A DNA stretch of 64,000 bases from CAVQRB01 sp963715055 (GTDB lineage Bacteria > Pseudomonadota > Alphaproteobacteria > Rhodobacterales > Rhodobacteraceae). The DNA lies in NCBI GenBank assembly GCA_963715055.1, contig CAVQRB010000023.1:62001-126000 (forward strand), read 5' to 3'. The notes under the pieces were generated by a model. The model saw only the letters and a program-made list of their open reading frames with translations, was not told where the DNA came from and searched no databases. Positions 37,621 to 46,597 of this stretch are shown one piece after another. The stretch's first letter is position 1. Every line of letters starts with the position of its first letter. Position numbers and translations under genes: made by a program.

Positions 37621-38844
37621 ATGATGGACGGCTCCAAAGGTTTCGAAGACGCCCTCACGGGCGAGCAGAAGATCCGGAACTTCAACATCAACTTCGGCCC
37701 GCAGCACCCTGCGGCTCACGGCGTTCTGCGCCTGGTGCTGGAGCTTGACGGCGAGATCGTCGAGCGCTGTGATCCGCATATCGGCTTGCTGCACCGGGGC
37801 ACCGAGAAGCTGATGGAGAGCCGGACCTACCTTCAGAACCTGCCGTATTTCGACCGGCTCGACTATGTCGCGCCAATGAACCAGGAGCACGCCTGGTGCC
37901 TCGCGATCGAGAAGCTGACCGGAGTGAAGGTGCCACGCCGCGCCTCGCTCATCCGGGTGCTCTTCTGCGAGATCGGCCGGGTGCTCAATCACCTGCTGAA
38001 CGTGACGACGCAAGCCATGGACGTGGGCGCGCTGACGCCGCCGCTCTGGGGCTTCGAGGAGCGCGAGAAGCTCATGGTCTTCTACGAGCGGGCCTGCGGG
38101 GCACGTCTGCACGCGGCCTATTTCCGTCCCGGCGGCGTGCATCAGGATCTGCCTGACGCGCTGGTCGATGACATCGAGACATGGGCGAAGGAATTTCCGG
38201 CAAAGCTGCAGGACATCGACGACCTGCTGACGGAAAACCGGATCTTCAAGCAGCGCAACGCCGATATCGGCGTGGTCAGCGAGCAGGATATCCTCGATTA
38301 CGGCTTCTCCGGCGTCATGGTGCGCGGATCGGGGCTCGCCTGGGACCTGCGGCGCGCGCAACCTTATGAATGCTACGACGAATTCGAGTTCCAGATCCCC
38401 ATCGGCAAGAACGGCGACTGCTACGATCGCTATCTTGTGCGGATGGAGGAGATGCGTCAGTCGGTGTCGATCATCCTTCAAGCGGTCGAGAAACTGCGCG
38501 CCCCTGAAGGCCGGGGCGATATCCTCGCCCGGGGCAAGATCACCCCGCCGTCGCGGTCGGACATGAAGACCTCGATGGAGAGCCTGATCCACCACTTCAA
38601 GCTCTACACCGAAGGGTTCCACGTGCCCGAAGGCGAGGTCTATTGCGCCGTCGAGGCGCCCAAGGGCGAGTTCGGTGTCTACCTCGTGGCCGATGGCACC
38701 AACAAACCCTACCGCGCCAAGATCCGCGCCCCCGGTTTCCTGCACCTGCAGGCGATGGACCACATGTCGCGCGGCCACCAGCTTGCGGACGTGGCGGCGA
38801 TCATCGGGACCATGGACGTGGTTTTTGGAGAGATTGATCGGTGA
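37621..38844 (+). CDS. nuoD: NADH-quinone oxidoreductase subunit D
   Basis: 49-kDa subunit that forms the quinone-binding site with NuoB; 407 residues. Key parts are FGPQHPAAHGVLRL (quinone-site His), HIGLLHRGTEKLME, YFDRLDYVAPMNQEH and GSGLAWDLRRAQPYE; the C-terminus DVVFGEIDR is typical. Two ATGs are in tandem (37621 and 37624); the first follows AAAGGAG best. An in-frame upstream start at 37561 lies within the preceding gene and adds no conserved residues. Confidence 0.96.
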   Translation: MMDGSKGFEDALTGEQKIRNFNINFGPQHPAAHGVLRLVLELDGEIVERCDPHIGLLHRGTEKLMESRTYLQNLPYFDRLDYVAPMNQEHAWCLAIEKLTGVKVPRRASLIRVLFCEIGRVLNHLLNVTTQAMDVGALTPPLWGFEEREKLMVFYERACGARLHAAYFRPGGVHQDLPDALVDDIETWAKEFPAKLQDIDDLLTENRIFKQRNADIGVVSEQDILDYGFSGVMVRGSGLAWDLRRAQPYECYDEFEFQIPIGKNGDCYDRYLVRMEEMRQSVSIILQAVEKLRAPEGRGDILARGKITPPSRSDMKTSMESLIHHFKLYTEGFHVPEGEVYCAVEAPKGEFGVYLVADGTNKPYRAKIRAPGFLHLQAMDHMSRGHQLADVAAIIGTMDVVFGEIDR

Positions 38845-38934
38845 GATTACGGACTACTGCCGGACCCTGTGCCTGCCGGTCTTCAGTTGCGTCCGGTCAA
38901 AGCGTCGACCGAATTGTGAAAGAATAGAAACGAT

Positions 38935-40065
38935 ATGCTCCGCCGTCTTCATCCCGACCAACCGACAAGCTTTGCTTTCACTCCTGGCAATCAGGCCTGG
39001 GCCGAGGGGCAGATCACGAAATACCCCGAAGGTCGTCAGGCCTCGGCAATCATTCCGCTGTTGTGGCGGGCGCAGGAGCAGGAGGGCTGGCTCTCTCGCC
39101 CAGCCATCGAGCACGTGGCCTCGATGCTCGGCATGCAGTACATCCGCGCGCTGGAAGTCGCGACCTTCTACTTCATGTTCCAGCTGCAACCCGTTGGCGC
39201 GATTGCGCATATACAGGTCTGCGGCACGACCTCCTGCATGATCTGCGGGGCCGAGGATCTGGTGGCGGTCTGCAAGTCGAAAATCGCTCCCAAGGCGCAT
39301 CAGCTCTCGGCGGATGGCAATTTTTCCTGGGAAGAGGTCGAGTGCCTCGGGTCCTGCTCGAACGCGCCGATGGCGCAGATCGGCAAGGATTACTACGAAG
39401 ACCTGACTGCCGCGCGCCTGGGCGAGATCATCGACGAGTTGGCGGCGGGCAAGGTGCCGGTGCCGGGACCGCAGAACGGGCGCTACGCGGCGGAGCCGCT
39501 CAAGGGGCTGACGTCGCTCAAGGAATATGACAGCGGCCGGACCCAGTACAATGCGAGCGTGCAATTGGCGGTGGATATCGGCGATACGGTCAAACGCATC
39601 GACGGCACCGAAGTGCCGCTGGTCATGCCGTGGCAGGGCAAACCCGCCAATGCCTCGGGCAAGCCCGCCAAGGCGCCGCGCCCGGCCAAGGGCAAGCCTG
39701 CGGACGCAACCGGCGTCACCGAACAGGCGGCGACCGCGCAGTCGAAGGCCAAGCCCGTGTCCAAATCCGACCCGGCGACCGGCAGCAAGCCGAAAACCAT
39801 GAAAGCCGCGCGCAAGGCGGGGGCGGACAATCTCAAGCTTATCAAGGGCGTGGGCCCCAAGCTTGAAAAGCTGCTCAACAGCATGGGCTTCTTTCATTTC
39901 GACCAGATTGCTGCTTGGACGGCGGCGGAAATCGCCTGGGTCGATGACAATCTTGAAGGCTTCAAGGGCCGGGTCAGTCGCGATAACTGGGTCGCGCAGG
40001 CGCGCATCCTCGCCGAAGGTGGTGAGACGGAATTTTCCCAAAGAGAGAAAAAAGACGGTAAGTAG
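38935..40065 (+). CDS. nuoE: NADH-quinone oxidoreductase subunit E with C-terminal helix-hairpin-helix extension
   Basis: The 24-kDa subunit carrying the 2Fe-2S cluster N1a. Residues 1-about 170 are the normal NuoE, with cluster ligands in QVCGTTSCMICG and VECLGSCSNAP. The protein is 376 residues, about twice the usual length: a linker rich in Lys, Ala and Pro (about 220-295) leads to a C-terminal domain from residue 297 (LKLIKGVGPKLEKLL and on) of the H3TH/COG3743 type that elsewhere binds DNA. The next gene ends in a close copy of this domain. A C-terminal extension of NuoE is known in Rhodobacter; its purpose is not. It lies 90 bp after nuoD. Confidence 0.94.
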   Translation: MLRRLHPDQPTSFAFTPGNQAWAEGQITKYPEGRQASAIIPLLWRAQEQEGWLSRPAIEHVASMLGMQYIRALEVATFYFMFQLQPVGAIAHIQVCGTTSCMICGAEDLVAVCKSKIAPKAHQLSADGNFSWEEVECLGSCSNAPMAQIGKDYYEDLTAARLGEIIDELAAGKVPVPGPQNGRYAAEPLKGLTSLKEYDSGRTQYNASVQLAVDIGDTVKRIDGTEVPLVMPWQGKPANASGKPAKAPRPAKGKPADATGVTEQAATAQSKAKPVSKSDPATGSKPKTMKAARKAGADNLKLIKGVGPKLEKLLNSMGFFHFDQIAAWTAAEIAWVDDNLEGFKGRVSRDNWVAQARILAEGGETEFSQREKKDGK

Positions 40066-40104
40066 GAAGCATTGTTTTTGAAATAACCGGGATGAGGACC
40101 TCTT

Positions 40105-40836
40105 ATGGACAATAGAAATGCAAAGACGGAGCTGTTTCTGGGCAGCTGGGGCGTGGCGGCGGCGGTCGGGGTGCTGGCGGCGGTATTGCTCTGGTTGCTG
40201 GGCAACTGGACCTTCATGCAGGGCGCCTTCATGGGTCTTGTTGCCTTCATTGTCATAGGTGCATTGGTCAGCTGGATCATGACGCGCCCGCTTCCAGCCC
40301 CCGGTGAGGTGAAGGGGGCAGCACCTGCGCGGACCGCTGCCTCCCCGGCCCCGGCGCCGAAGGCCGCCGCACCGAAAGCGGCCCCGGCACCTGCGGCCAG
40401 CAAGGTCGTCGCGTCCAAGGATCTGCCGGGTCAGGCGGCGCTGGCCTCTGAGAAGGGGTCTTGGAAATACGAAAAGGCGGAGACCGCGGCACCAAAAGTG
40501 GCCCCGAAGGCGGCACCGAAGTCGGCCGCGAAACCGGCGAAAAAGGCCGCGGCGAAGGACGGTCGCCCGGCGCTTCTGAGTGACAAGCCGCGCAAGGGCG
40601 GGGCGGATGACCTCAAGCTGATTTCCGGGGTAGGTCCGAAGCTGGAGCAGACGCTGAATGAGCTTGGGGTCTGGCATTTCGATCAGGTGGCGGCCTTCAC
40701 GAAACCGGACATCGCATGGGTCGATGAGCGACTGCGGTTCAAGGGCCGGATCGAGCGGGATGACTGGATGAGCCAGGCCAAGATACTGGCGGAAGGCGGC
40801 GAGACCGAATTCTCCAGGAAGAAGAGTAAAAGCTGA
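40105..40836 (+). CDS. Membrane protein with C-terminal helix-hairpin-helix domain (paralogue of the NuoE tail)
   Basis: 243 residues. Two hydrophobic segments near the N-terminus (about 14-34 and 37-58) anchor it in the membrane; a long Ala/Lys/Pro-rich linker (about 70-165) follows; the last 77 residues from 167 (LKLISGVGPKLEQTL and on, through ILAEGGETEFS) closely match the C-terminal domain of NuoE immediately upstream. The shared architecture, linker plus H3TH domain, suggests tandem duplication of the tail. It could tether or pair with NuoE at the membrane; this is inference. No established function. Confidence 0.82.
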   Translation: MDNRNAKTELFLGSWGVAAAVGVLAAVLLWLLGNWTFMQGAFMGLVAFIVIGALVSWIMTRPLPAPGEVKGAAPARTAASPAPAPKAAAPKAAPAPAASKVVASKDLPGQAALASEKGSWKYEKAETAAPKVAPKAAPKSAAKPAKKAAAKDGRPALLSDKPRKGGADDLKLISGVGPKLEQTLNELGVWHFDQVAAFTKPDIAWVDERLRFKGRIERDDWMSQAKILAEGGETEFSRKKSKS

Positions 40837-40850
40837 GGAGGGGATCGATC

Positions 40851-41099
40851 ATGAGTGCGCAGGATCAGACCCCCGAGGCCCGGGACCGGGCGCTGGCGAA
40901 AAAGGGACGGATGGTCAGCCTCGTCATCGCAGGGACGATGATCGGCTGGCTCATCGCCCAGGGTCTCGGTGCCCTTCTGGGCTTGCCCGGACGCTATGCG
41001 ATCCTCTTCGACCTATTCGCGCTGGCGGGGCTCTTCTGGGGCTTCGTGGTATCGTTGCAGATTTGGCGCGCGCGCAAGACCGTGCGCGCGGGCAGTTAG
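40851..41099 (+). CDS. Small two-span membrane protein, DUF5337-like
   Basis: 82 residues with a charged N-terminus (about 1-20) and two hydrophobic segments (MVSLVIAGTMIGWLIAQGL; YAILFDLFALAGLFWGFVV), ending in a basic tail IWRARKTVR. It resembles the DUF5337 proteins of Rhodobacterales nuo clusters; I assign the family with moderate confidence from pattern and position. GAGGAGGGGAT precedes the ATG. It lies 14 bp after the HhH membrane gene and 12 bp before nuoF. Confidence 0.68.
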   Translation: MSAQDQTPEARDRALAKKGRMVSLVIAGTMIGWLIAQGLGALLGLPGRYAILFDLFALAGLFWGFVVSLQIWRARKTVRAGS

Positions 41100-41111
41100 A
41101 GAGGAAGCGGG

Positions 41112-42407
41112 ATGCTTCAGGACAAGGACCGGATTTTCACCAACATCTACGGCATGCATGATCGCACGCTGAAGGGGGCGCAGGCGCGCGGCCACTGGGA
41201 TGGCACGGCGGACATTATAAAGAAGGGCGCGCCCTGGATCATCGACCAGATGAAAGCCAGCGGTCTGCGCGGGCGCGGCGGTGCGGGCTTCCCTACGGGG
41301 CTCAAGTGGTCCTTCATGCCGAAGGAAAGCGACGGGCGGCCTGCCTATCTGGTGGTCAATGCCGACGAATCCGAGCCGGGTACCTGCAAGGACCGCGAGA
41401 TCATGCGCCACGATCCGCACACGCTGGTCGAAGGCTGCCTGATCGCCAGTTTCGCGATGCAGGCCCATGCCTGCTATATCTACATTCGCGGTGAATACAT
41501 CCGCGAGAAGGAAGCGCTGCAATTCGCCATCGACGAGGCCTATGACGCCGGGCTGATCGGCAAGAATGCGGCGGGTTCGGGATGGGATTTCGACCTCTAC
41601 CTGCACCACGGGGCAGGCGCCTATATCTGCGGCGAGGAAACCGCGCTTCTGGAAAGCCTTGAGGGCAAGAAGGGCATGCCGCGCATGAAGCCGCCTTTTC
41701 CGGCGGGCGCGGGCCTTTACGGCTGTCCGACAACGGTGAACAACGTGGAATCCATCGCCGTGGCCCCGACGATCCTGCGGCGCGGGCCGGAATGGTTCGC
41801 GGGCTTCGGCCGGGCGAACAACGCGGGTACCAAGCTCTTTGCGATCTCGGGCCATGTAAACAACCCCTGTGTGGTCGAGGAGGCCATGTCGATCCCCTTC
41901 GAAGAGCTGATCGAAAAGCATTGCGGCGGCATCCGCGGTGGCTGGGACAACCTCAAGGCGGTGATCCCGGGCGGGTCCTCGGTGCCGATGATCCCCGGCA
42001 AGGCGATGCGCGAGGCGATCATGGATTTCGATTACCTGCGCGAACAGCGCTCCGGGCTTGGCACGGCTGCGGTGATCGTGATGGACAATTCCACCGACGT
42101 CATCAAGGCGATCTGGCGGCTCTCGAAGTTCTACAAGCATGAAAGCTGCGGCCAATGCACGCCCTGCCGCGAAGGCACCGGCTGGATGATGCGGGTCATG
42201 GACCGGCTGGTGACGGGCGACGCGGAGCCTGAAGAGATTGACATGCTGCTCGACGTGACCAAGCAGGTCGAAGGCCATACGATCTGCGCGCTTGGCGATG
42301 CGGCGGCCTGGCCCATTCAGGGGCTGATCCGCCATTTCCGCGACGAGATCGAGGACCGGATCAAGCACAAGCGGACAGGGCGTGTGAGCGCCGTGGCGGC
42401 GGAGTAG
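41112..42407 (+). CDS. nuoF: NADH-quinone oxidoreductase subunit F
   Basis: 51-kDa subunit that oxidises NADH. The 431-residue protein shows the NADH-binding GRGGAGFPTGLKW, FMN-binding NADESEPGTCKDREI and AYICGEETALLESLEG, and N3 4Fe-4S ligands in ESCGQCTPCREGTGW plus the later TICALGDAA cysteine. GAGAGGAAGCGGG precedes the ATG. It is followed by a block of four non-nuo genes before nuoG. Confidence 0.97.
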   Translation: MLQDKDRIFTNIYGMHDRTLKGAQARGHWDGTADIIKKGAPWIIDQMKASGLRGRGGAGFPTGLKWSFMPKESDGRPAYLVVNADESEPGTCKDREIMRHDPHTLVEGCLIASFAMQAHACYIYIRGEYIREKEALQFAIDEAYDAGLIGKNAAGSGWDFDLYLHHGAGAYICGEETALLESLEGKKGMPRMKPPFPAGAGLYGCPTTVNNVESIAVAPTILRRGPEWFAGFGRANNAGTKLFAISGHVNNPCVVEEAMSIPFEELIEKHCGGIRGGWDNLKAVIPGGSSVPMIPGKAMREAIMDFDYLREQRSGLGTAAVIVMDNSTDVIKAIWRLSKFYKHESCGQCTPCREGTGWMMRVMDRLVTGDAEPEEIDMLLDVTKQVEGHTICALGDAAAWPIQGLIRHFRDEIEDRIKHKRTGRVSAVAAE

Positions 42408-42411
42408 CGCC

Positions 42412-42819
42412 TTGGAGCAATTCGCCTCATACGGTCACGCGATTGCATCGCTTGCACTCTGGGCCATTCTGGTGCCGGTGCTAAGCGCTCTGTCGACGCG
42501 TGGGCGCACGGCAGAGAAACGTTGCGATTGCGGCAAGCCCAAGCGGGACTATTCCGACCCGGTCTACAGGACCGAGCGCGCTTTCATGAATGCGGTTGAA
42601 ACCTCCGGTCCTTTCGTCGCGGCGACGCTTGCTGCGATCCTGTCGGGCGCGGCTCCCTTTTGGGTCAACCTCTTTGCCTCCGTATTCATAGTGGCACGAC
42701 TGGCCATGGCCGTGGTGCACATCCGGACCGAGAACCAAACCCTGCGGTCAATGACCTTCGGTGTGGGCCTCCTGTGCAGCCTTGCGCTGGCGGTGATGGC
42801 TTTGGGGGCGGTCCTTTGA
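42412..42819 (+). CDS. MAPEG family membrane protein
   Basis: 135 residues with four hydrophobic segments. The block TERAFMNAVETSGPFVAATL is typical of MAPEG proteins (membrane-associated proteins in eicosanoid and glutathione metabolism), many of which are microsomal glutathione transferase relatives. It uses a TTG start at 42412, set by GGCGGAG upstream of the start and by the length of the first span. It begins 5 bp after nuoF and overlaps the next gene's TTG start by 4 bp. Glutathione-linked peroxide defence near complex I is a possible role, not shown. Confidence 0.72.
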   Translation: MEQFASYGHAIASLALWAILVPVLSALSTRGRTAEKRCDCGKPKRDYSDPVYRTERAFMNAVETSGPFVAATLAAILSGAAPFWVNLFASVFIVARLAMAVVHIRTENQTLRSMTFGVGLLCSLALAVMALGAVL

Positions 42820-43322
42820 CGCGCCCTGCAGGACACCACCTCGCCGAACTCAATGTCGGTCGCCTTGCCGCGCCCACGGATGATCCGCGAGTGGCGGAGT
42901 TCATGGGATCGCTCGACCGCATCAACGGCTTGGGCAAGCGGATGCCGGGGTTCGTGTGGATGATGGAAGGGTCGGGCGAGCCGGGCATGGGTAATACCGA
43001 GGCGAAGATCGACGGCGATCCGCAATATGTGAGCAACCTCACGGTCTGGGAAAGCGTCGAGACGCTGGAGCAGTTCGTCTGGGGCACGGTGCACAAGCAG
43101 TTCTATGCCCGTCGCGAGGAGTGGTTCGAAGTGCTGGGGCAGATGCATTTCGTGATGTGGTGGGTGCCCGTGGGGCATGAACCCACGCTGGAAGAGGCTT
43201 TGGCGCGGCTGGAGCATCTGAAGGAAAACGGCGACAGCGATCATGCCTTCGGCTGGTCCTATTTGAATGAGGCCAGCAAGTGGCGCGACAATCGCTGCGC
43301 CCCAGGCGTGGCGGCGGAGTGA
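42816..43322 (+). CDS. DUF3291 family protein
   Basis: 168 residues. HHLAELNVGRLAAPTDD, DRINGLGKRMPGFVWMM, LTVWESVETLEQFVW and FVMWWVPVGHEPTLEEA are the DUF3291 consensus; the fold is expected to resemble dimeric alpha-beta barrel monooxygenases, but no function is established. The start is TTG at 42816, overlapping the MAPEG stop (TTGA). Its own stop overlaps the next ATG (TGATG). Soluble, cytoplasmic. Confidence 0.78.
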   Translation: MTRPAGHHLAELNVGRLAAPTDDPRVAEFMGSLDRINGLGKRMPGFVWMMEGSGEPGMGNTEAKIDGDPQYVSNLTVWESVETLEQFVWGTVHKQFYARREEWFEVLGQMHFVMWWVPVGHEPTLEEALARLEHLKENGDSDHAFGWSYLNEASKWRDNRCAPGVAAE

Positions 43323-43651
43323 TGGGTATGCGCAGAGTGTTGGTGTTGCTGGCGATGGCGGTCGTGCTTGCGGGTTGTGGCCCCGATGAGGATACAATTT
43401 CCTTTGATGGTCAGTTCTACAAGGCGCGGGTGAAGGACCTCGACGAGCGGCACAAGTTCGTGGTGACCGCAAGCCCGGTGTCGGCGTCGCTCCTTGGGGC
43501 ACGCGAAGCCGCGCGCTACGAGGCCACGAGATATTGTGTGAACAACTACGGAAGTTCGGCGATTGTCTGGGATGTGGGCCCGGACGATCCCGATACGGCG
43601 ATGCCGATTTCGAACAATACGCTGACCTTGCAGGGGGCCTGTCCGCAGTGA
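43322..43651 (+). CDS. Small lipoprotein in the nuo operon
   Basis: 109 residues with a lipoprotein signal peptide: RRVLVLLAMAVVLAGC, lipobox LAGC, cysteine near residue 20. The mature part is acidic and has two further cysteines (RYCVNNYG and GACPQ, the latter at the C-terminus) that could form a disulfide. No family recognised. It overlaps the DUF3291 stop by one base and the next gene's GTG start by 4 bp. ATG at 43328 is an alternative start. Confidence 0.7.
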   Translation: MGMRRVLVLLAMAVVLAGCGPDEDTISFDGQFYKARVKDLDERHKFVVTASPVSASLLGAREAARYEATRYCVNNYGSSAIVWDVGPDDPDTAMPISNNTLTLQGACPQ

Positions 43652-44079
43652 CGGGCCACCGCGCATATGGCAGCGCTGCGCTGCGGCTGGTCATCGCGGC
43701 GGCGGTGTCGCTTGCGGTTGTGGCAGAGGCCGCCCCCGCAAAGCAGAGCCTGCGGGATGTGAAGCCGATCGACGACGGCTTGTTCGAGATCGCGCTGGCG
43801 GACCAGATTCGCAAGAAGTGCCCCGAGGTCTCACCGCGGCTGATGCGGGCCTATGGAGCGCTGCGCGCGCTGGAGCAGGAGGCGAGGGCGCTGGGGTATA
43901 CGAACGCCGAGATCGAGAGTTTCGTGGAATCGGATGTTGAAAAGGCCCGGATGCGCAAACGCGAGACGGCGTATTTCAAGGCGCGGGGGATACGGCAGGA
44001 TGCCTCCGGCTACTGCCGTCTGGGCCGGCAGGAAATCGAGCGCGATACCGGTACGGGCCGGTTGTTGCGTCTGAAATAG
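43648..44079 (+). CDS. Secreted DUF5333-like protein
   Basis: 143 residues from a GTG start at 43648 that overlaps the preceding stop (GTGA). Residues about 8-31 form a signal peptide (LRLVIAAAVSLAVVAEAAPA). The mature part, IDDGLFEIALADQIRKKCP, then EIESFVESDVEKARMRKR and YCRLGRQEIERDTGTG, is alpha-helical with two cysteines and matches, as far as I recall, the DUF5333 family of Rhodobacteraceae. Function unknown; presumably periplasmic. nuoG starts 114 bp later, a larger gap than elsewhere in the operon. Confidence 0.68.
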   Translation: MTGHRAYGSAALRLVIAAAVSLAVVAEAAPAKQSLRDVKPIDDGLFEIALADQIRKKCPEVSPRLMRAYGALRALEQEARALGYTNAEIESFVESDVEKARMRKRETAYFKARGIRQDASGYCRLGRQEIERDTGTGRLLRLK

Positions 44080-44192
44080 GATGCCTTTTCGGAGGCCTCA
44101 GAGGATCAATGCCGCCTTGTGCGGCGCCGGGTGGGTCCACCTGGACAGGGAAATGCGGCTGAGTCCGCAAGAGAGAGACAAGGGCAAGTGAC

Positions 44193-46211
44193 ATGAGCAA
44201 TCTGCGCAAAGTTGTCATCGACGGAAAAGAGATCGAGGTGGATGGGGCGATGACGCTCATCCAGGCCTGTGAGGTGGCCGGTATCGAAGTGCCGCGCTTT
44301 TGCTACCATGAGCGCCTGAGCATCGCGGGCAACTGCCGCATGTGTCTGGTCGAAGTGGTGGGCGGCCCACCGAAGCCTGCGGCCTCCTGCGCGATGCAGG
44401 TGCGCGATCTGCGCCCCGGCCCGGAAGGCCAGCCGCCGGTGGTCAAGACCAACTCGCCGATGGTCAAGAAGGCCCGCGAGGGGGTCATGGAGTTCCTGCT
44501 GATCAACCATCCGCTGGATTGTCCGATCTGCGACCAGGGCGGCGAATGCGACCTGCAGGATCAGGCGATGGCCTACGGCGTCGATTTCTCGCGATACCGC
44601 GAACCGAAGCGTGCGACCGAGGACCTCGATCTGGGGCCGCTGGTCGAAACCCATATGACGCGCTGCATCTCCTGCACCCGCTGCGTGCGGTTCACCACCG
44701 AAGTGGCGGGCATCCACCAGATGGGCCAGACCGGGCGCGGTGAGGATGCGGAGATCACTTCCTATCTCGGCCAGACACTGGACAGCAACCTCCAGGGCAA
44801 CATCATCGATCTCTGCCCGGTCGGGGCTTTGGTGTCGAAGCCTTACGCCTTTACCGCGCGCCCCTGGGAGTTGACCAAGACCGAAAGCATCGACGTGATG
44901 GACGCGCTGGGGTCTAACATCCGCGTGGATACGAAAGGGCGCGAAGTCATGCGGTTCCTGCCGCGCAACCATGACGGCGTGAACGAGGAGTGGATCTCCG
45001 ACAAGACGCGCTTCGTCTGGGACGGTCTGCGCCGCCAGCGGCTCGACAAGCCCTACATCCGCGAGAACGGCAAGCTGCGTGCGGCGACCTGGCCCGAGGC
45101 GCTGGCAGCGGCGGCAACTGCCATGAAGGGCAAGAAAATCGCGGGGCTTGTGGGCGATCTCGTCCCGGTCGAGGCGGCCTTCGCGCTCAAACAACTGGTT
45201 GAGAGCATGGGCGGTGTGGTCGAGTGCCGCACCGACGGCGCGGCCCTGCCGCCGGGCAACCGGGGTGCCTATGCCGGCACCGCCACCATCGAGGATATCG
45301 ACGCGGCGCAGAATATCCTGCTGATCGGCACCAACCCGCGCCTCGAGGCGCCGGTGCTCAACGCCCGCATCCGCAAGGCCTGGTTCAAGGGCGCCAAAGT
45401 CGCGATGATCGGTGAAGCGGCCGACCTGACATATGACGTCGCGCATATCGGCACCGACCGCGCCGCACTGGCCAAACTGGCCGCGATGGATCATTCGGAC
45501 AAACACGGCGTGCCCGGTGTGATGATCGTGGGACAGGGCGCGATTTCCGGCCCCGATGGTGCGGCTGTGCTGGCAACCGTGACCGCGATGGCCGAGGCTG
45601 CGCAGTCGAAACTCCTGATCCTGCACACTGCCGCCGCCCGCGTGGGCGCGATGGATGTGGACTGCACGACCGAAGGCGGCATCGCTGCCGCACTCGATGC
45701 AGCAGAGGTGGTCTACAACCTCGGCGCGGACGAAATCGACATTCCCGCAGGCCCCACCGTGATCTACCAGGGCAGCCATGGGGACCGCGGCGCGCACCGC
45801 GCCGACATTATCCTGCCGGGGGCTGCCTATACGGAGGAACCGGGGCTTTTCGTGAACACCGAAGGCCGCCCGCAACTCGCGCTGCGGGCCGGTTTCGGGC
45901 CGGGCGAGGCCAAGGAGAACTGGGCGATCCTTCGGGCGCTCTCGGCGGAACTGAGCGCGCAACTGCCCTATGACAGCATCGCGCAACTGCGCCAGATGCT
46001 GGTTAAGGCGGTGCCGCATCTGGGCAAGGTCGATCAGGTTGCCGAGAACACGTTGCAGCCGCTGACCGAAGGCACGCTTGGCGACGGGCCGTTCCGTCCG
46101 GCGATCAAGGATTTCTACCTGACCAACCCGATCGCGCGGGCCAGCAAGCTGATGGCGGAACTGAGCGCTGGCGCCAAGGCCCGTCGTCAGAAGCCGATGG
46201 CCGCCGAATGA
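44193..46211 (+). CDS. nuoG: NADH-quinone oxidoreductase subunit G
   Basis: 75-kDa subunit that relays electrons; 672 residues. Ligands: 2Fe-2S (CYHERLSIAGNCRMC), N5 with one histidine (HPLDCPICDQGGECDLQDQ) and N4 (RCISCTRCVRF, with later DLCPVGAL). The C-terminal half is a molybdopterin-oxidoreductase-like domain lacking molybdenum, as is usual for alphaproteobacteria and mitochondria. The extra N7 cluster of E. coli is not seen. It overlaps the next gene by 4 bp. Confidence 0.96.
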   Translation: MSNLRKVVIDGKEIEVDGAMTLIQACEVAGIEVPRFCYHERLSIAGNCRMCLVEVVGGPPKPAASCAMQVRDLRPGPEGQPPVVKTNSPMVKKAREGVMEFLLINHPLDCPICDQGGECDLQDQAMAYGVDFSRYREPKRATEDLDLGPLVETHMTRCISCTRCVRFTTEVAGIHQMGQTGRGEDAEITSYLGQTLDSNLQGNIIDLCPVGALVSKPYAFTARPWELTKTESIDVMDALGSNIRVDTKGREVMRFLPRNHDGVNEEWISDKTRFVWDGLRRQRLDKPYIRENGKLRAATWPEALAAAATAMKGKKIAGLVGDLVPVEAAFALKQLVESMGGVVECRTDGAALPPGNRGAYAGTATIEDIDAAQNILLIGTNPRLEAPVLNARIRKAWFKGAKVAMIGEAADLTYDVAHIGTDRAALAKLAAMDHSDKHGVPGVMIVGQGAISGPDGAAVLATVTAMAEAAQSKLLILHTAAARVGAMDVDCTTEGGIAAALDAAEVVYNLGADEIDIPAGPTVIYQGSHGDRGAHRADIILPGAAYTEEPGLFVNTEGRPQLALRAGFGPGEAKENWAILRALSAELSAQLPYDSIAQLRQMLVKAVPHLGKVDQVAENTLQPLTEGTLGDGPFRPAIKDFYLTNPIARASKLMAELSAGAKARRQKPMAAE

Positions 46212-46591
46212 AGCACCTTGCGATCATGTCTCCTCTGGCACTGGTGGCCTGCACGCCGCCGGCGCCCGTGGCGGAGGATTTCATCCCCGAATACCTCGGG
46301 GTGGAAACCAACCTGCTCGACGGGGATCTGGTGCAGTTCAACGTCGCAATGACCAAAGCGATGAGCAATCGCGATATCGAACGTTACGCGGATTGTGCCG
46401 CGGCGCAATATACGTTGATCCGGGGATACGGGTATGCGCGCCACGTGCGCACAAAAGTGAAGGAAGAGGGTGGCGTGTGGTCGGCAGATGCTGTTTACAC
46501 GATCTCGCCAACCCTGCCTGACGGGCTCGTCACGATCGACGCTGAGTCGACCGTGGCGGACTGCAAGGCGACAGGAATACCGACGGTGTGA
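46208..46591 (+). CDS. Small putative lipoprotein in the nuo operon
   Basis: 127 residues starting 4 bp inside nuoG. The very short N-terminus KHLAIMSPLALVACTP looks like a lipoprotein signal with lipobox ALVAC (Cys at residue 15). The mature part contains FNVAMTKAMSNRDIERYADCAAAQYTLIRGYG (shortened key: YADCAAAQYTL) and a second Cys near the end (VADCKATG). Family not recognised. The position between nuoG and nuoH and tight coupling indicate co-expression with complex I. Confidence 0.68.
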   Translation: MKHLAIMSPLALVACTPPAPVAEDFIPEYLGVETNLLDGDLVQFNVAMTKAMSNRDIERYADCAAAQYTLIRGYGYARHVRTKVKEEGGVWSADAVYTISPTLPDGLVTIDAESTVADCKATGIPTV

Positions 46592-46597
46592 GGACCT

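Noticed and set aside
44106..46019. Long minus-strand open frame opposite nuoG
   Set aside because: His/Arg-rich shadow with no ribosome site or domain.
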